This document shows positions 1 through 8,094 of a stretch of 64,000 nt of DNA, piece by piece. The stretch lies in contig NZ_BDHH01000020.1 in the NCBI RefSeq assembly GCF_001748365.1, positions 22,402-86,401 on the forward strand, written 5' to 3'. The translations under genes and the position numbers were made by a program. How positions within the stretch are numbered: the stretch's first letter is position 1; every line of letters starts with the position of its first letter. The notes below the pieces were generated by a model that saw only the letters and a program-made list of their open reading frames with translations, was not told where the DNA came from and did no database searches. This DNA comes from Fusibacter sp. 3D3. GTDB lineage: Bacteria > Bacillota > Clostridia > Peptostreptococcales > Acidaminobacteraceae.

Positions 1-1
1 A

Positions 2-190
2 GATTTTGCAGGCGTACGCGATGCACTTGCTGGACAAGGCTATGCCTTCAGCATGGCAGAGCTCCGCTACCTACCACAAACCATGACAGCTCTAACAGGC
101 GAAGATGACATCAAAAACATGCAAAAACTCATCGACCTCATGGAAGACAGCGACGATGTCCAAACCGTGTACCATAACTGGGACGAATAA
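2..190 (+). CDS. yebC: YebC/PmpR family protein, C-terminal part
   Basis: Only the last 62 codons are in the window; the gene begins to the left. The end of the reading frame carries the family signature: a LIDLMEDSDDVQTVYHN segment followed by a short acidic tail, which closely matches the C-terminal domain of YebC proteins. The family comprises widely conserved cytosolic proteins, annotated as DNA-binding regulators and, more recently, linked to translation of proline-rich stretches. The last 61 bases of the gene are duplicated at 4771-4831, so the present 3' end was probably regenerated by integration of a prophage. Its codon use (many C-ending codons) differs from the AT-rich element that follows. 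Confidence 0.9.
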   Translation, partial: DFAGVRDALAGQGYAFSMAELRYLPQTMTALTGEDDIKNMQKLIDLMEDSDDVQTVYHNWDE

Positions 191-191
191 G
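131..191 (+). repeat. attL-like direct repeat (yebC 3' end)
   Basis: This 61-bp stretch is repeated in direct orientation at 4771-4831 with a single mismatch (c at 153, t at 4793). It covers the last 20 codons, stop codon and one further base of yebC. Direct repeats of a gene's 3' end flanking phage genes, with an integrase remnant just inside the left copy, are the usual footprint of tyrosine-recombinase integration. Identity ends abruptly at both edges. Confidence 0.8.
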
Positions 192-344
192 GAATGTTGG
201 AATTTCAATGCTTTCAGAGTTTAATGTTGTGAGCTACGGCATCCGTTCTATATGTAAAATTATGTATTTCTGATTTGATTGCGATGAACACACCTATTTT
301 TTAAGTTGATTATTTGATTAATTTAAAGGGTAGGTGTTTTTTTT

Positions 345-578
345 ATGAGAGAATTAAATGTGGCACTTGAAGATTTTATTTATGAAACAAAGACAGGGGG
401 ATATAGCCTAAAGACGCTCAAAAATTATAAAAATATTCCCTTAGCATTTTTAACATGGATTAATGAAGTTCATCAAGTTGATAAGGTTGAGCAAATTACT
501 AAGCGTCATATTCAAGAATATTTTGAGTTCAAATTGGAAAATGGATTATCTAGAACTTATGTAACCTACGGTCCTTAA
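345..578 (+). pseudogene. Tyrosine recombinase, N-terminal fragment
   Basis: The 77-residue product matches the SAM-like core-binding domain of phage integrases: an N-terminal helix ending in YETKTGGYSLKTLKNY, a WINEV segment and a TKRHIQEYF helix. The catalytic domain with its Arg, His and Tyr residues is missing; the frame stops after GLSRTYVTYGP and nothing resembling the rest follows. It sits about 150 bases inside the left repeat, the usual place for an integrase that acts on the adjacent att site. It is non-functional as it stands and cannot excise the element. A recombinase-like regulator is less likely. Confidence 0.7.
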
Positions 579-622
579 AAGTGTAACGAGAATATCAACC
601 TAAATCAAGTAAAATCAATAGT

Positions 623-835
623 TTGACGCTATTTCTATTTACATCACTATTTTCAACAAATATCGTATCCTTAGCTACAACAGAAGAATCTGGAGACCTG
701 ATTATTTCTCGCGTAATCGAGTTTGATAAGAGCGATAATAACAAAGTTCTCAATAAGAATACAGCTCAATTAACTTCCGTTCCAAATGCTGTTGAATTAA
801 GAGTATACAATGTCGATGTAATCTATATAAAATAA
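623..835 (+). other. Short reading frame with signal-like N-terminus
   Basis: The frame begins with a hydrophobic run (LTLFLFTSLFSTNIVSLA) that looks like a signal peptide, followed by about 45 polar residues. There is no ATG and no convincing ribosome site in front of it; the frame is open upstream to about 587. It may be the remains of a small exported protein whose start was lost when the integrase was truncated. I recognise no family. Confidence 0.2.
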
Positions 836-891
836 TTTTAAATAAATGATTCCAATTACTTATGCTATTAACTTGAAAAGGGGACTGATTT

Positions 892-1317
892 ATGAAAGTT
901 TACCGTACTCCTGAGTTTGAAAAAATATTTTCTTTTTTTATTGACGTTTTCGTATTTTTAAAAAAAGAAGGGCGTGTTTGTTTACCAAAGTTTAATTGCA
1001 TGCAACAGGAAAGTGAAACTGTAATTGCATTTATAAACGAAGGCCTTTCTTTGTTTGAAGAAGCCTACGAGCCCGAAATTTTTAATATTCACATGACAGT
1101 ATTGTTTCATTCAGCTTTAAAACGATGTAGCACAGACATAGAGATAGAAAAGATTGTTATTATTTATAATTATCTTGTTATTCTTTTTAAAGAAGATTTT
1201 TATTCATTTCTCCGTACCTCTCAAATGTGGTCAACATCTATCAAGCATTACGCAATTACTCATATGAGCGATTGCTTATTAGAACTTCAGTTAAAAGATC
1301 TACATTCGTATCTCTAG
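892..1317 (+). CDS. Hypothetical protein in prophage remnant
   Basis: The 141-residue product has an ATG preceded by a strong AAAGGGG ribosome site eight bases away, so translation is plausible. It is predicted to be largely helical, with no signal peptide or membrane segment, rich in Phe and Ile, and contains a WSTSIKHYAITHM segment near the end. I recognise no family. It lies between the integrase fragment and the portal fragment, a position where such elements carry accessory genes acquired by transfer. Its AT-rich base use fits the element rather than the host genes to the right. Confidence 0.45.
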   Translation: MKVYRTPEFEKIFSFFIDVFVFLKKEGRVCLPKFNCMQQESETVIAFINEGLSLFEEAYEPEIFNIHMTVLFHSALKRCSTDIEIEKIVIIYNYLVILFKEDFYSFLRTSQMWSTSIKHYAITHMSDCLLELQLKDLHSYL

Positions 1318-1445
1318 GTTATTTTTTATTCAGAGATAAACTTTGGTCTTCAACTAATTTGATACCAATTAGGTCTGATGTAAATGTCGACATTAGAATG
1401 TACATTTTTGATCATATAAAAATATACAATTCTAATTAGTCTTAA

Positions 1446-1724
1446 ATGCAGGGAACAACATTCAATGAGTTCGATTATGTTGGTGTAGAGTACCCGCTCA
1501 ATAGACCAACCGATGATAAAGAGATTGTTGATATGCTTAGTACACAATTTAAAGATGGTGCATTGAGTTTAGAGAGTTATTTGGATAAGAGTCCATTGAT
1601 TACAGATGTAGGTCAAGAAGTTGAAAAATTAGGAAAACTATGTTGCAATCAAATTCAGAACTTATGTTCTGTTGTATCGTGTTATTTTGTCCACGCCTTA
1701 CGCACACTTATATGTGAATATTAG
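1446..1724 (+). pseudogene. Phage portal protein, C-terminal fragment
   Basis: The first 60 residues resemble the C-terminal region of SPP1 Gp6-like portal proteins: a beta strand with a YPLNRPTDDKE segment, then a helix EIVDMLSTQF, a GALSLESYLDKSPL turn and a VGQEVEKL helix. The portal forms the DNA gateway of the phage head. Everything N-terminal of this part is missing, and after EVEKLGKL the frame runs into an unrelated Cys-rich tail. It is best read as a truncated gene that is not expressed as a working protein; the start is arbitrary. The identification rests on the NRPxDxKE and LxKSPLIxD pattern. Confidence 0.5.
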
Positions 1725-2350
1725 CCTTTCATTGAATCACACATGCCGTCAATAAGGGGGTTCAATATAGGTAATGATCGTGTTCGGTATCATACCATTA
1801 GAACTGGTACAATTGCATCAATCATAAAAAATAACTATGTAGTATTTCCAATGAATTGAATGGTATGGTTTATATAATATTAACATTATCTAAACCAATA
1901 AACGTTGTACAATCGAATGGAAATTATAGAGGTGATACATTTATCAGTGCTTATTAATATTATGGTTCAGATTGAGTGAAATTAATCAAAAATATGCAAG
2001 ATTCTATTCATATTTATGCAAATTGTATAAAAATCATGATTTAGAGGAATAGTTTAATAAGCAATAGATAAATTTAAAACATTGAAAGCGTTGCAAATAC
2101 TAAACTGTTAGAGATGGAAATTTCAACTATTCCGATAATATGTATTTAGGAAATAGTTTAGCCTATGTATAAATAGTTGTAGTCATAGAGGGAATGAGAA
2201 TAAATTTATACCCCCCTTATGATTTATCTTTTAGTGTAATACCAATTTTTATCCACCAAACTTTTAATATCTCTCTTTATTCAATCAAATCTTGCGTACA
2301 AATGGTGGACAATTTTTCCTGTAAGTATTGAAATTAAAGGAGTATAGACC
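1725..2350. other. Non-coding, degenerate part of the prophage
   Basis: About 625 bases with no reading frame that has a start and ribosome site. Short open stretches such as the one around 1750-1850 read like protein for 20-30 codons and then meet stops, consistent with decayed phage genes. I see no RNA gene, strong promoter or hairpin. Confidence 0.5.
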
Positions 2351-2482
2351 ATGAACGATATTCAATTAAAATGTGAGTCGCTATTAGATCAATTTACAGT
2401 TTCAGAGATAGTGGATGCTTTAAATAAATTATACCAGTGCAGTATTGATGTCATAAATGAATCGTTGAGTGAGGTTGAATGA
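2351..2482 (+). CDS. Small acidic protein (43 aa) in prophage remnant
   Basis: An ATG with an AAAGGAG ribosome site seven bases upstream opens a 43-codon frame. The product is helical and acidic, with a FTVSEIVDALNKLY segment and an EVE end. It has no Cys pair or membrane segment. It lies 88 bases upstream of the intact 219-residue gene and may be co-transcribed with it. Function unknown; size and place would suit a phage regulatory or accessory peptide, but that is a guess. Confidence 0.4.
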   Translation: MNDIQLKCESLLDQFTVSEIVDALNKLYQCSIDVINESLSEVE

Positions 2483-2570
2483 ATTTTCTGAAAAAGTAAG
2501 ATTTGATCTAGTGACTTCTTTTTGAGAATGGGATACAATGGACATATCAAATATTGGGAGGGGAAACTGT

Positions 2571-3230
2571 ATGAATATTGGAGAGTTAAAAAATGTTCTA
2601 AGCCGTTCAATTAGTGGGTATGATGAATTTAATGAGAATGATTTTGTAAATTTTATTTTTAATCCAATTCAAATTACTTGTGATGACATGGTAATAGACA
2701 AACATTTAAATTTAGTTATTAAGACGCAAAATAAGGAGTGTTGCACTAAAAGTTGTTTGAAAGATTCAGATATTTTAGATAGACTAGATGTATATTTAAC
2801 AAAGAATTATTGTTTACATCAATTTGATGCTTATTTGCAAACTAGTGAACTTTTAAGAAGAGAGGAAATACTAATAGATTTTATTATTGGAAATAGTATA
2901 CATTATAATAATGGGGCATTAATTTTTGAGTTTCCAGTATCCAATGAAAATACAGACAACTACAAGACTGTATTTATACTTACAAATGTAATTGAAGGCG
3001 AAGTAAGAGACGATTTTTATTACTACGATTATTTGAAACCAAATGAATATATCAAACTTAATAAAATAGATGCTGAGAATAATCGAATGTTTGTTGAGAA
3101 AATAATTTCTATAAAATCTTTCAGTATTTACTTTTATATTGATGAATCTGTTAAAAATTATATGACTTTAACCAGTGAAACAACATCTTTAAATGATAAA
3201 TACTTTACACATCATATTGTTAGCAAATAA
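2571..3230 (+). CDS. Hypothetical 219-aa cargo protein
   Basis: I chose the ATG at 2571 because a GGGAGGGG ribosome site lies just upstream; an in-frame ATG at 2538 has none. The product is a soluble, acidic, Asn- and Tyr-rich protein with no signal peptide. A CCTKSC cluster lies near residue 60, and the C-terminal half looks like alternating beta strands (for example FIIGNSIHYNNGALIFEFPV). I recognise no family. Unlike its phage neighbours it is uninterrupted and followed 24 bases later by a clear terminator, so it may be a maintained cargo gene. AT content is higher than in the host genes, suggesting transfer. Confidence 0.6.
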   Translation: MNIGELKNVLSRSISGYDEFNENDFVNFIFNPIQITCDDMVIDKHLNLVIKTQNKECCTKSCLKDSDILDRLDVYLTKNYCLHQFDAYLQTSELLRREEILIDFIIGNSIHYNNGALIFEFPVSNENTDNYKTVFILTNVIEGEVRDDFYYYDYLKPNEYIKLNKIDAENNRMFVEKIISIKSFSIYFYIDESVKNYMTLTSETTSLNDKYFTHHIVSK

Positions 3231-3253
3231 TACTTTTTGAGAACAAATCAAAG

Positions 3254-3280
3254 AGAGCCTAAATCCATTGGCTCTTTTTT
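3254..3280 (+). terminator. Rho-independent terminator
   Basis: AGAGCC and GGCTCT form a stem around a ten-base loop and are followed by six T residues. It ends the transcript of the 2571-3230 gene. Confidence 0.75.
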
Positions 3281-3520
3281 CATGTCATTCTATATTGTTT
3301 TTTGAACCGAATTAGACGATTTATTTTTTGCCATACCATTTATCCACCTAATGAATAAAACCTCTAATTCGCCATGAAATTCCCACTGGCAATAGGAGTT
3401 ATTACCACTGTGTGAGAGCCTAGAAACGATTTTATTCATTTAGCCATAGTATTTATCATGAAATTATTAAAATTGAAACTAGACGCTACACTTAATTTTA
3501 AACACGAAAGGAGCAACACC

Positions 3521-3745
3521 ATGAAAATTATTGATAGATTAAATTTAGAATTAAACAATAAGGACTATTTCACGCAAGATAATTATATTCAATTCTTAAA
3601 TGAGAACACCCTCACATCAACAAAGGATTACAATAAAGCCACGCACCAGAAACAATTACTTTATACTGTGATTGATATTCTCGAAGCAGTTTCAAGTGGC
3701 TCAGACGATGAATCACCAATCACTTTATTATTCAGTAGAAAGTAG
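3521..3745 (+). CDS. Phage head-tail connector-like protein
   Basis: The ATG at 3521 follows a GAAAGGAG ribosome site by seven bases. The 74-residue product matches the N-terminal part of small head-tail connector proteins of Firmicute phages: MKIIDRLNLELNN, then DNYIQFLNEN and a QKQLLYTVIDILEAV helix. Known relatives are longer, with another 30-50 residues of coiled coil; here the frame ends after SPITLLFSRK, so a C-terminal truncation is likely. It is followed eight bases later by the head-tail structural gene, in normal phage morphogenesis order. Confidence 0.5.
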   Translation: MKIIDRLNLELNNKDYFTQDNYIQFLNENTLTSTKDYNKATHQKQLLYTVIDILEAVSSGSDDESPITLLFSRK

Positions 3746-3753
3746 GTAAATAA

Positions 3754-4616
3754 ATGGACACTAGCAAATATATGTTTGATTATTACATGAAACAATACTC
3801 AATTGATGCTGAGAAATCGAATGGTGATATTATCAAGGTGTTTTTTAAAGAGATTACAGATGCCAATAATGATGATAAGAAATTCATATTTTCACATTTA
3901 GGGGATTTGACTCAAGGTGAGATTATAATTGTTGATGGGATTCATTGGATGATTACACAAGAAAGTGAACCAGTGACACATCAATCTTATGGGAAAATGA
4001 CTTGTGTTAGGCTGATACATTTAATCAATTTTGGTATTGATAAGATTCTCAACTCTAATTATGGTGCAATTGAATTAGGGAATCAAGGTTTAACAGGCTC
4101 TCAATATCCTTTACAAGATGGGAAAATGATTGTGAGTTTACCTCTCAATGAGAACACAATTAAAATTCAAACTAATGATAGAATAATCAAATTTAATTCT
4201 GCTTGGAAGGTTGAGTTGAGCAAGCCACAACAGAATATAAAGATATCGTTTCATTGTATTTAGAAAAAACCTCAGTCCTTAGTGGCGATGATTTGATTAA
4301 TGAAATCCCAGATGGTGTGGGTGAAGAGCCTGTTATAATTTCTGAAAACAGATGGGGCAAAACAGATTTAAAAGTAATTGAGGATTTTACAGATAGTGCT
4401 GATATTTATGAATATGTTGATGATATCGCAACTGACACTACATTCACATTTAGAATTGATGGTATTGATTCAGCGAACTATTCAATCACATCCACAACAA
4501 GTAACTCTATCACGATCAAGTGCATAAATTATTATTATACAGGTTTACTGGTAGGAATTAACAATAGAACCAGTGAAGAAACGTCTATCCCATTAACTTT
4601 AAAAGGGTTGTTTTAG
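3754..4616 (+). pseudogene. Phage head-tail structural protein, frameshifted
   Basis: Two overlapping frames, 3754-4263 and 4254-4616, together read as one phage structural protein of about 285 residues. The first gives the N-terminal beta-rich part (GEIIIVDGIHWMITQ, then a KMTCVRLIHLINF strand and DGKMIVSLPLNENTIKI). Just after AWKVE at about 4210-4220 the homology moves to the other frame (EYKDIVSLYLEKT), which ends with an Ig-like domain and a typical IPLTLKGLF terminus. A single-base change near 4212-4220 would join them. Products of this kind lie between connector and tail genes in SPP1-like phages. The shift makes it a pseudogene unless programmed, for which I see no slippery site. Confidence 0.6.
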
Positions 4617-4770
4617 GGTGAAAAATTGATTATAATGAGTTATGGTATACTAATTGTACATCAACTTAAAAGTAGTGTGAGCTATGATAGACTTCATCAA
4701 AAAAACAACAAAAAAACATAATTTTCAAAAATAAAAAACCTCGAAAGCCAGTTATATCAACGGTTTCAAA

Positions 4771-4831
4771 ATCGACCTCATGGAAGACAGCGATGATGTC
4801 CAAACCGTGTACCATAACTGGGACGAATAAG
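4771..4831 (+). repeat. attR-like direct repeat
   Basis: This is the second copy of the yebC 3' end, 60 of 61 bases identical to 131-191, in frame to the same stop codon but with no gene in front of it. It marks the right end of the prophage remnant and should be the displaced original end of yebC. Confidence 0.8.
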
Positions 4832-4832
4832 T

Positions 4833-4908
4833 TAAGGAGCGAAAGGCAGCAGCTGCAAAGCAGAGGCGTTAGAGCGACTGGTTTTTCACGCAGTGAAAAA
4901 AACATCCA
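4833..4908. repeat. Diverged copy of the 85-bp intergenic repeat
   Basis: The order of blocks (agcg, aggcagc, gcgtta, agcg, gtggttttt, a short hairpin, aaaaa, atcc) is the same as in the two tandem copies at 42481-42650, but much of the sequence has drifted. The hairpin arms here are TTTTTCAC and GTGAAAAA around three bases. It lies directly after the original end of yebC. Confidence 0.5.
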
Positions 4909-4931
4909 TAGGGTTATATTTTAGACAAGAC

Positions 4932-4964
4932 AATACCGCTGACCTACTAATGGTGAGCGGTATT
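4932..4964 (-). terminator. Probable terminator of the LysR gene
   Basis: AATACCGCT and AGCGGTATT form a nine-base-pair stem with a 15-base loop, immediately beyond the stop codon of the minus-strand LysR gene. The T tract on the minus strand is weak (TTGTCTTGT), so efficiency is uncertain. Confidence 0.55.
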
Positions 4965-4970
4965 ATTGAT

Positions 4971-5840
4971 TCACCACTCTGTTGCCTTCGTAATCACCAT
5001 ATCAATAAGTTTTTCAAGAGCAAGTGAAGAAACTCGACTTTGGTGGTAAAACAATTGCGTAAAAAAGGGCGTGTTACCATTATGCACTTGTGACAATAGC
5101 GATTTGTTATTGATTTCCATTTCAATTGCGTATGAGGGCACATAGGATAGTCCGATACCACTTGTCACATATTTTTTTATGGCTTCAACACTTCCAGTCT
5201 CCAAGAGGTTACTCTGCTGAATACCATGTTGAGATAAATAATTTAGAAAAACTTCCCGATATGTGCACCCTTCTTCTGCAACGATGACCATATGATGCGA
5301 TTTAGGTAAAAAGGTTTGATCCGAATCAAGAGGCGCTATTAGCGAGAAATTTTCTTGTTTTAAAAGTATTGAAGTTAAATTTTTATAAGTGATTGAAGGC
5401 TGGAGCATAACGCAACAATCTAAGGTGCCTTTGGCAACTTGCGCTTTCAGTTCTGGGCATACACCAGTGTGAATGATGAGATCTACGTGGGGGTATTTCA
5501 TTTTATAGGCATATATAATGGGATGAAGGCGGTACATCATTAATGAATCAGGTGCACCAATTCGTAATGTGCCCTTGACTTCTAAGTTTTCAAAGTCAAA
5601 AGAACTGAGTTCGTCATATTTTTCAAGCAATTGATCAACACCAATAAGGAGCTCTCTACCAAATTGAGTGAGCCTAATTTTAGAAGCAGTACGGTCCAAT
5701 AAGCTCTTTCCATAATGGGTTTCAATTGTTTTTATATGCATGGAAACAGACGATTGAGTGTAGCCCAATTTCTCAGCAGCTTTACTAAAACTGCCTGTCT
5801 CCACAATGGTCTTAAACGTTCGAAAATTTCTAATTTCCAT
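4971..5840 (-). CDS. LysR family transcriptional regulator
   Basis: The 289-residue product has the usual LysR size and layout: a winged helix-turn-helix in residues 1-60 (FSKAAEKLGYTQSSVSMHI) and an effector-binding domain from about residue 90 (GTLRIGAPDSL). The protein is cytosolic and should act as a tetramer that senses a small molecule. It is transcribed away from the ferredoxin-like reductase gene at 5953 with 112 bases between the starts, the standard arrangement for a LysR regulator and its target. The ATG at 5840 is the only one consistent with the conserved N-terminus. The ligand cannot be deduced. Confidence 0.9.
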   Translation of the reverse strand: MEIRNFRTFKTIVETGSFSKAAEKLGYTQSSVSMHIKTIETHYGKSLLDRTASKIRLTQFGRELLIGVDQLLEKYDELSSFDFENLEVKGTLRIGAPDSLMMYRLHPIIYAYKMKYPHVDLIIHTGVCPELKAQVAKGTLDCCVMLQPSITYKNLTSILLKQENFSLIAPLDSDQTFLPKSHHMVIVAEEGCTYREVFLNYLSQHGIQQSNLLETGSVEAIKKYVTSGIGLSYVPSYAIEMEINNKSLLSQVHNGNTPFFTQLFYHQSRVSSLALEKLIDMVITKATEW

Positions 5841-5952
5841 CTAATCTCCATATCATTTATTTTGATATCATATATCAATAGTTTCAATTTTATTGATGTT
5901 GATTATTATGTTACCATTATATCACAAATTAGTTTTGATGGGAGGCACTATA

Positions 5953-6675
5953 ATGGATCATTTAAAATGGGCGGTTATCCAACATTTTTTTCAAGAACAT
6001 TCGATTGATGTCTATGGTGTAGTGAATGCAGAGGCATTTATTAACGAGCCCAAGGGGCACAGACCGACTGATTTTTTAGAATCCGCAAAAGCAGTTATTG
6101 TTTTTGGACGTGAGCATTTGAAAAGTACACTTATCTGTAATGAGAACGAGCCATATGCGCTGGTTAGAAACAGCCTTACAAAAGCTATTAATGACATCAG
6201 CATTGAGCTGTGCTATATGCTTGAAGCTGAAGGTGTCATTGCCCTTCCAATACATGCTGTGGGAGGCAGTAAATATGATGATGAAACCCAAAAATCAAGA
6301 GGCATGTTGTCGCTAAAGTATGCAGCAGTTCTGGCTGGGTTGGGCTGCATTGGGAAAAATACGCTTGTTATTCATCCTAAACATGGTAATTTATTATGGT
6401 TTGGTGCTGTGGTTATCAATAGTGCACTAGAAGCCTCCCCAGTCACGATGAAACAATTGTGCCCAACGCATTGCAAACTTTGCATAGAAGCGTGCCCTGT
6501 AGGTGCTATTGCGGGTGATCTTAAATTGTTTAATCAAATAAGCTGTTGGAATCATGCTTTTGATAAGTCAGGTACAGAACTTGAAATTACATGTTTTGAA
6601 TGTAGAAAAGTTTGTCCGTTTTCACATTTAAGTATAACCACCGATCTTTTGAAAGTAGGTAAAAACTCATGTTAA
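5953..6675 (+). CDS. QueG-like 4Fe-4S protein
   Basis: I chose the ATG at 5953, which has a GGAGG site eight bases upstream; the longer frame from 5893 has none. The 240-residue product resembles the 4Fe-4S part of epoxyqueuosine reductase and its paralogues. It has a GLGCIGKNTLVIHP segment, then two cysteine clusters, CPTHCKLCIEACP near residue 170 and CFECRKVCPF near residue 220, enough for two 4Fe-4S centres. It is shorter than QueG (about 310-380 aa) and lacks the C-terminal HEAT repeats, so it is probably a paralogue of unknown substrate and not the tRNA-modifying enzyme. It is divergent from a LysR gene and its end overlaps the sensor kinase start by seven bases, which suggests translational coupling. 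Confidence 0.75.
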   Translation: MDHLKWAVIQHFFQEHSIDVYGVVNAEAFINEPKGHRPTDFLESAKAVIVFGREHLKSTLICNENEPYALVRNSLTKAINDISIELCYMLEAEGVIALPIHAVGGSKYDDETQKSRGMLSLKYAAVLAGLGCIGKNTLVIHPKHGNLLWFGAVVINSALEASPVTMKQLCPTHCKLCIEACPVGAIAGDLKLFNQISCWNHAFDKSGTELEITCFECRKVCPFSHLSITTDLLKVGKNSC

Positions 6676-7934
6676 CTGCGTTAGATTCAATTAGTGTATT
6701 GATTTATGGCATATTGATTATGGCTTTTTTTCTCGATCTCAAAGCGACCCGAAGAAATATCATCATTCTCTCCATATACGTGTTTTTGAGTAGTATTCTT
6801 CAGTATAGTCTCTATTATGTTCATGGTGCTGAAATTATTGAAAAACTCTACCCTATACTGATTCATTTCCCCCTTGTACTTTTATTTTGCACGGTATATA
6901 AAAGAAGATTGAATCTGGTATTGTTTGTCCTCTTTACGGCTTATATGTTCACATCACCAAGGAGATGGGTTGGAGAAGCAATGGCATTGGTTTTTAATAA
7001 TGAGCCATCAATAGTGCTCATAACCAAAATAATAACATCTATCTTATTGCTGATCGTTATCTATAAATACCTTAAACCCCATGTAAATCGTATATTGGAA
7101 TATCCAAATCCACGCATTACCCTTTTGGCAGCGGTGCCTACTTTAAGCTACTTTCTTGTGTATGCAACTACGGTGTACACCGAGGCACTTTATAATTCAA
7201 GTATCGTCTTTGTAGGCATATTCAGTGTGGGGTTTAATTCTGTTTTTTTTGTTTTTATAATTGCCTATTTTATCGAAATGAATAAAAATTATGAATCCCA
7301 GACGGAACAAACCATATTGAAAATGCAAAATGACATGATCTTAGTCCAACTGGAGGATTATAAGAGTGCCCAGAGAGACTTTGCGGTTTATCGTCATGAT
7401 TTACGGCATCATTTACACTATTTGAGCAATTGTATTTCAGAAAAGCATACAGATGAAGCCTTGAATTATATAACCGAGATTAACAGCGATATTGAGGCAA
7501 CGTATGTTGACCAATACTGTGAAAATACAAATGTCAATTTAATTCTATCTGCTTATGCGGCAAAAGCAAAGACGAGTATGGATAACATTGATATTATAGC
7601 AGATGTTCCAACGAATATCCCCATACAGGCCACTGATATTTGTGTGATTTTATCAAATGGCATAGAAAATGCAATTCATGCCTGCAACCTAATCCCAAAC
7701 AGAAGTGATCGAAAAATAAGGGTGAGCTGTCAGTTTGATCATAAAAAGCTTTTGATTGAGATTTGTAACAGCTACGAAGGGGAGATTCACTTTGAGGAGG
7801 ACATCCCAACCTCTAACGAGGCAAACCATGGTTTGGGTATAAAAAGTATTATGGCTATTGCAAAAAAATATAATGGCATATGTGCCTTTACAGAAGAAGA
7901 AGGCATTTTTAAGATGCGCGCAATTCTGTCATGA
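6669..7934 (+). CDS. GHKL-type sensor histidine kinase (AgrC/CitA-like)
   Basis: The first 205 of 421 residues contain six or seven hydrophobic membrane segments, followed by a coiled coil. The phospho-acceptor box is YRHDLRHHLHYL near residue 240 and the GHKL ATPase domain covers residues 310-421, with an N box (LSNGIENAIHA) and a G box (NHGLGIKSI). Kinases of this type pair with LytTR response regulators. No such regulator is adjacent, but one lies at 10874-11626, separated by two lipoprotein genes, and is the probable partner. The start overlaps the preceding iron-sulfur gene by seven bases. The signal is unknown; the polytopic sensor suggests a peptide or a membrane state. Confidence 0.88.
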   Translation: MLTALDSISVLIYGILIMAFFLDLKATRRNIIILSIYVFLSSILQYSLYYVHGAEIIEKLYPILIHFPLVLLFCTVYKRRLNLVLFVLFTAYMFTSPRRWVGEAMALVFNNEPSIVLITKIITSILLLIVIYKYLKPHVNRILEYPNPRITLLAAVPTLSYFLVYATTVYTEALYNSSIVFVGIFSVGFNSVFFVFIIAYFIEMNKNYESQTEQTILKMQNDMILVQLEDYKSAQRDFAVYRHDLRHHLHYLSNCISEKHTDEALNYITEINSDIEATYVDQYCENTNVNLILSAYAAKAKTSMDNIDIIADVPTNIPIQATDICVILSNGIENAIHACNLIPNRSDRKIRVSCQFDHKKLLIEICNSYEGEIHFEEDIPTSNEANHGLGIKSIMAIAKKYNGICAFTEEEGIFKMRAILS

Positions 7935-7982
7935 TCAAGTGAGTGATAAAAAGCATACAACTTCATGAAATACTACTGAAAT

Positions 7983-8003
7983 AGAGCTGCGGCTCTTTTT
8001 TTT
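7983..8003 (+). terminator. Rho-independent terminator
   Basis: AGAGC and GCTCT pair around a TGCG tetraloop and are followed by eight T residues. It ends the reductase-kinase transcript just before the operator of the lipoprotein gene at 8095. Confidence 0.75.
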
Positions 8004-8007
8004 AGTA

Positions 8008-8071
8008 TTTTATGACATAAAAAAGGCATTTCATGCAAGGAACCGTTTTTATAAGAAAAACAGAATATAAT
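8008..8071 (+). promoter_or_regulatory. Promoter with LytTR-spaced direct repeats
   Basis: Two half-sites, TTTTATG at 8008 and TTTCATG at 8029, are 21 bases apart start to start, which is the spacing used by dimers of LytTR regulators. A -10 box TATAAT lies at 8066-8071, 37 bases after the start of the second half-site. There is no good -35 box, as expected if transcription depends on an activator. The same half-sites, an AAAAAAGG spacer and the same 37-base distance recur at 11687-11750. The half-site sequence is not the textbook LytTR consensus. Confidence 0.6.
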
Positions 8072-8094
8072 GGTAAAGATAATGGAGGGATAGC

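Larger units (their letters stand above)
131..4831. mobile_element. Decayed prophage integrated in the 3' end of yebC
   Basis: About 4.6 kb of AT-rich DNA lies between two 61-bp yebC-derived direct repeats. It holds the N-terminal part of a tyrosine recombinase next to the left repeat, a portal-protein C-terminal fragment, a head-tail connector gene and a frameshifted head-tail structural gene. Two other reading frames (892-1317 and 2571-3230) have good ribosome sites and look intact but are not recognisable. There is no lysis, packaging or replication gene, so the element cannot be a functional phage. The phage assignment rests on family resemblance read by eye. Confidence 0.75.
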
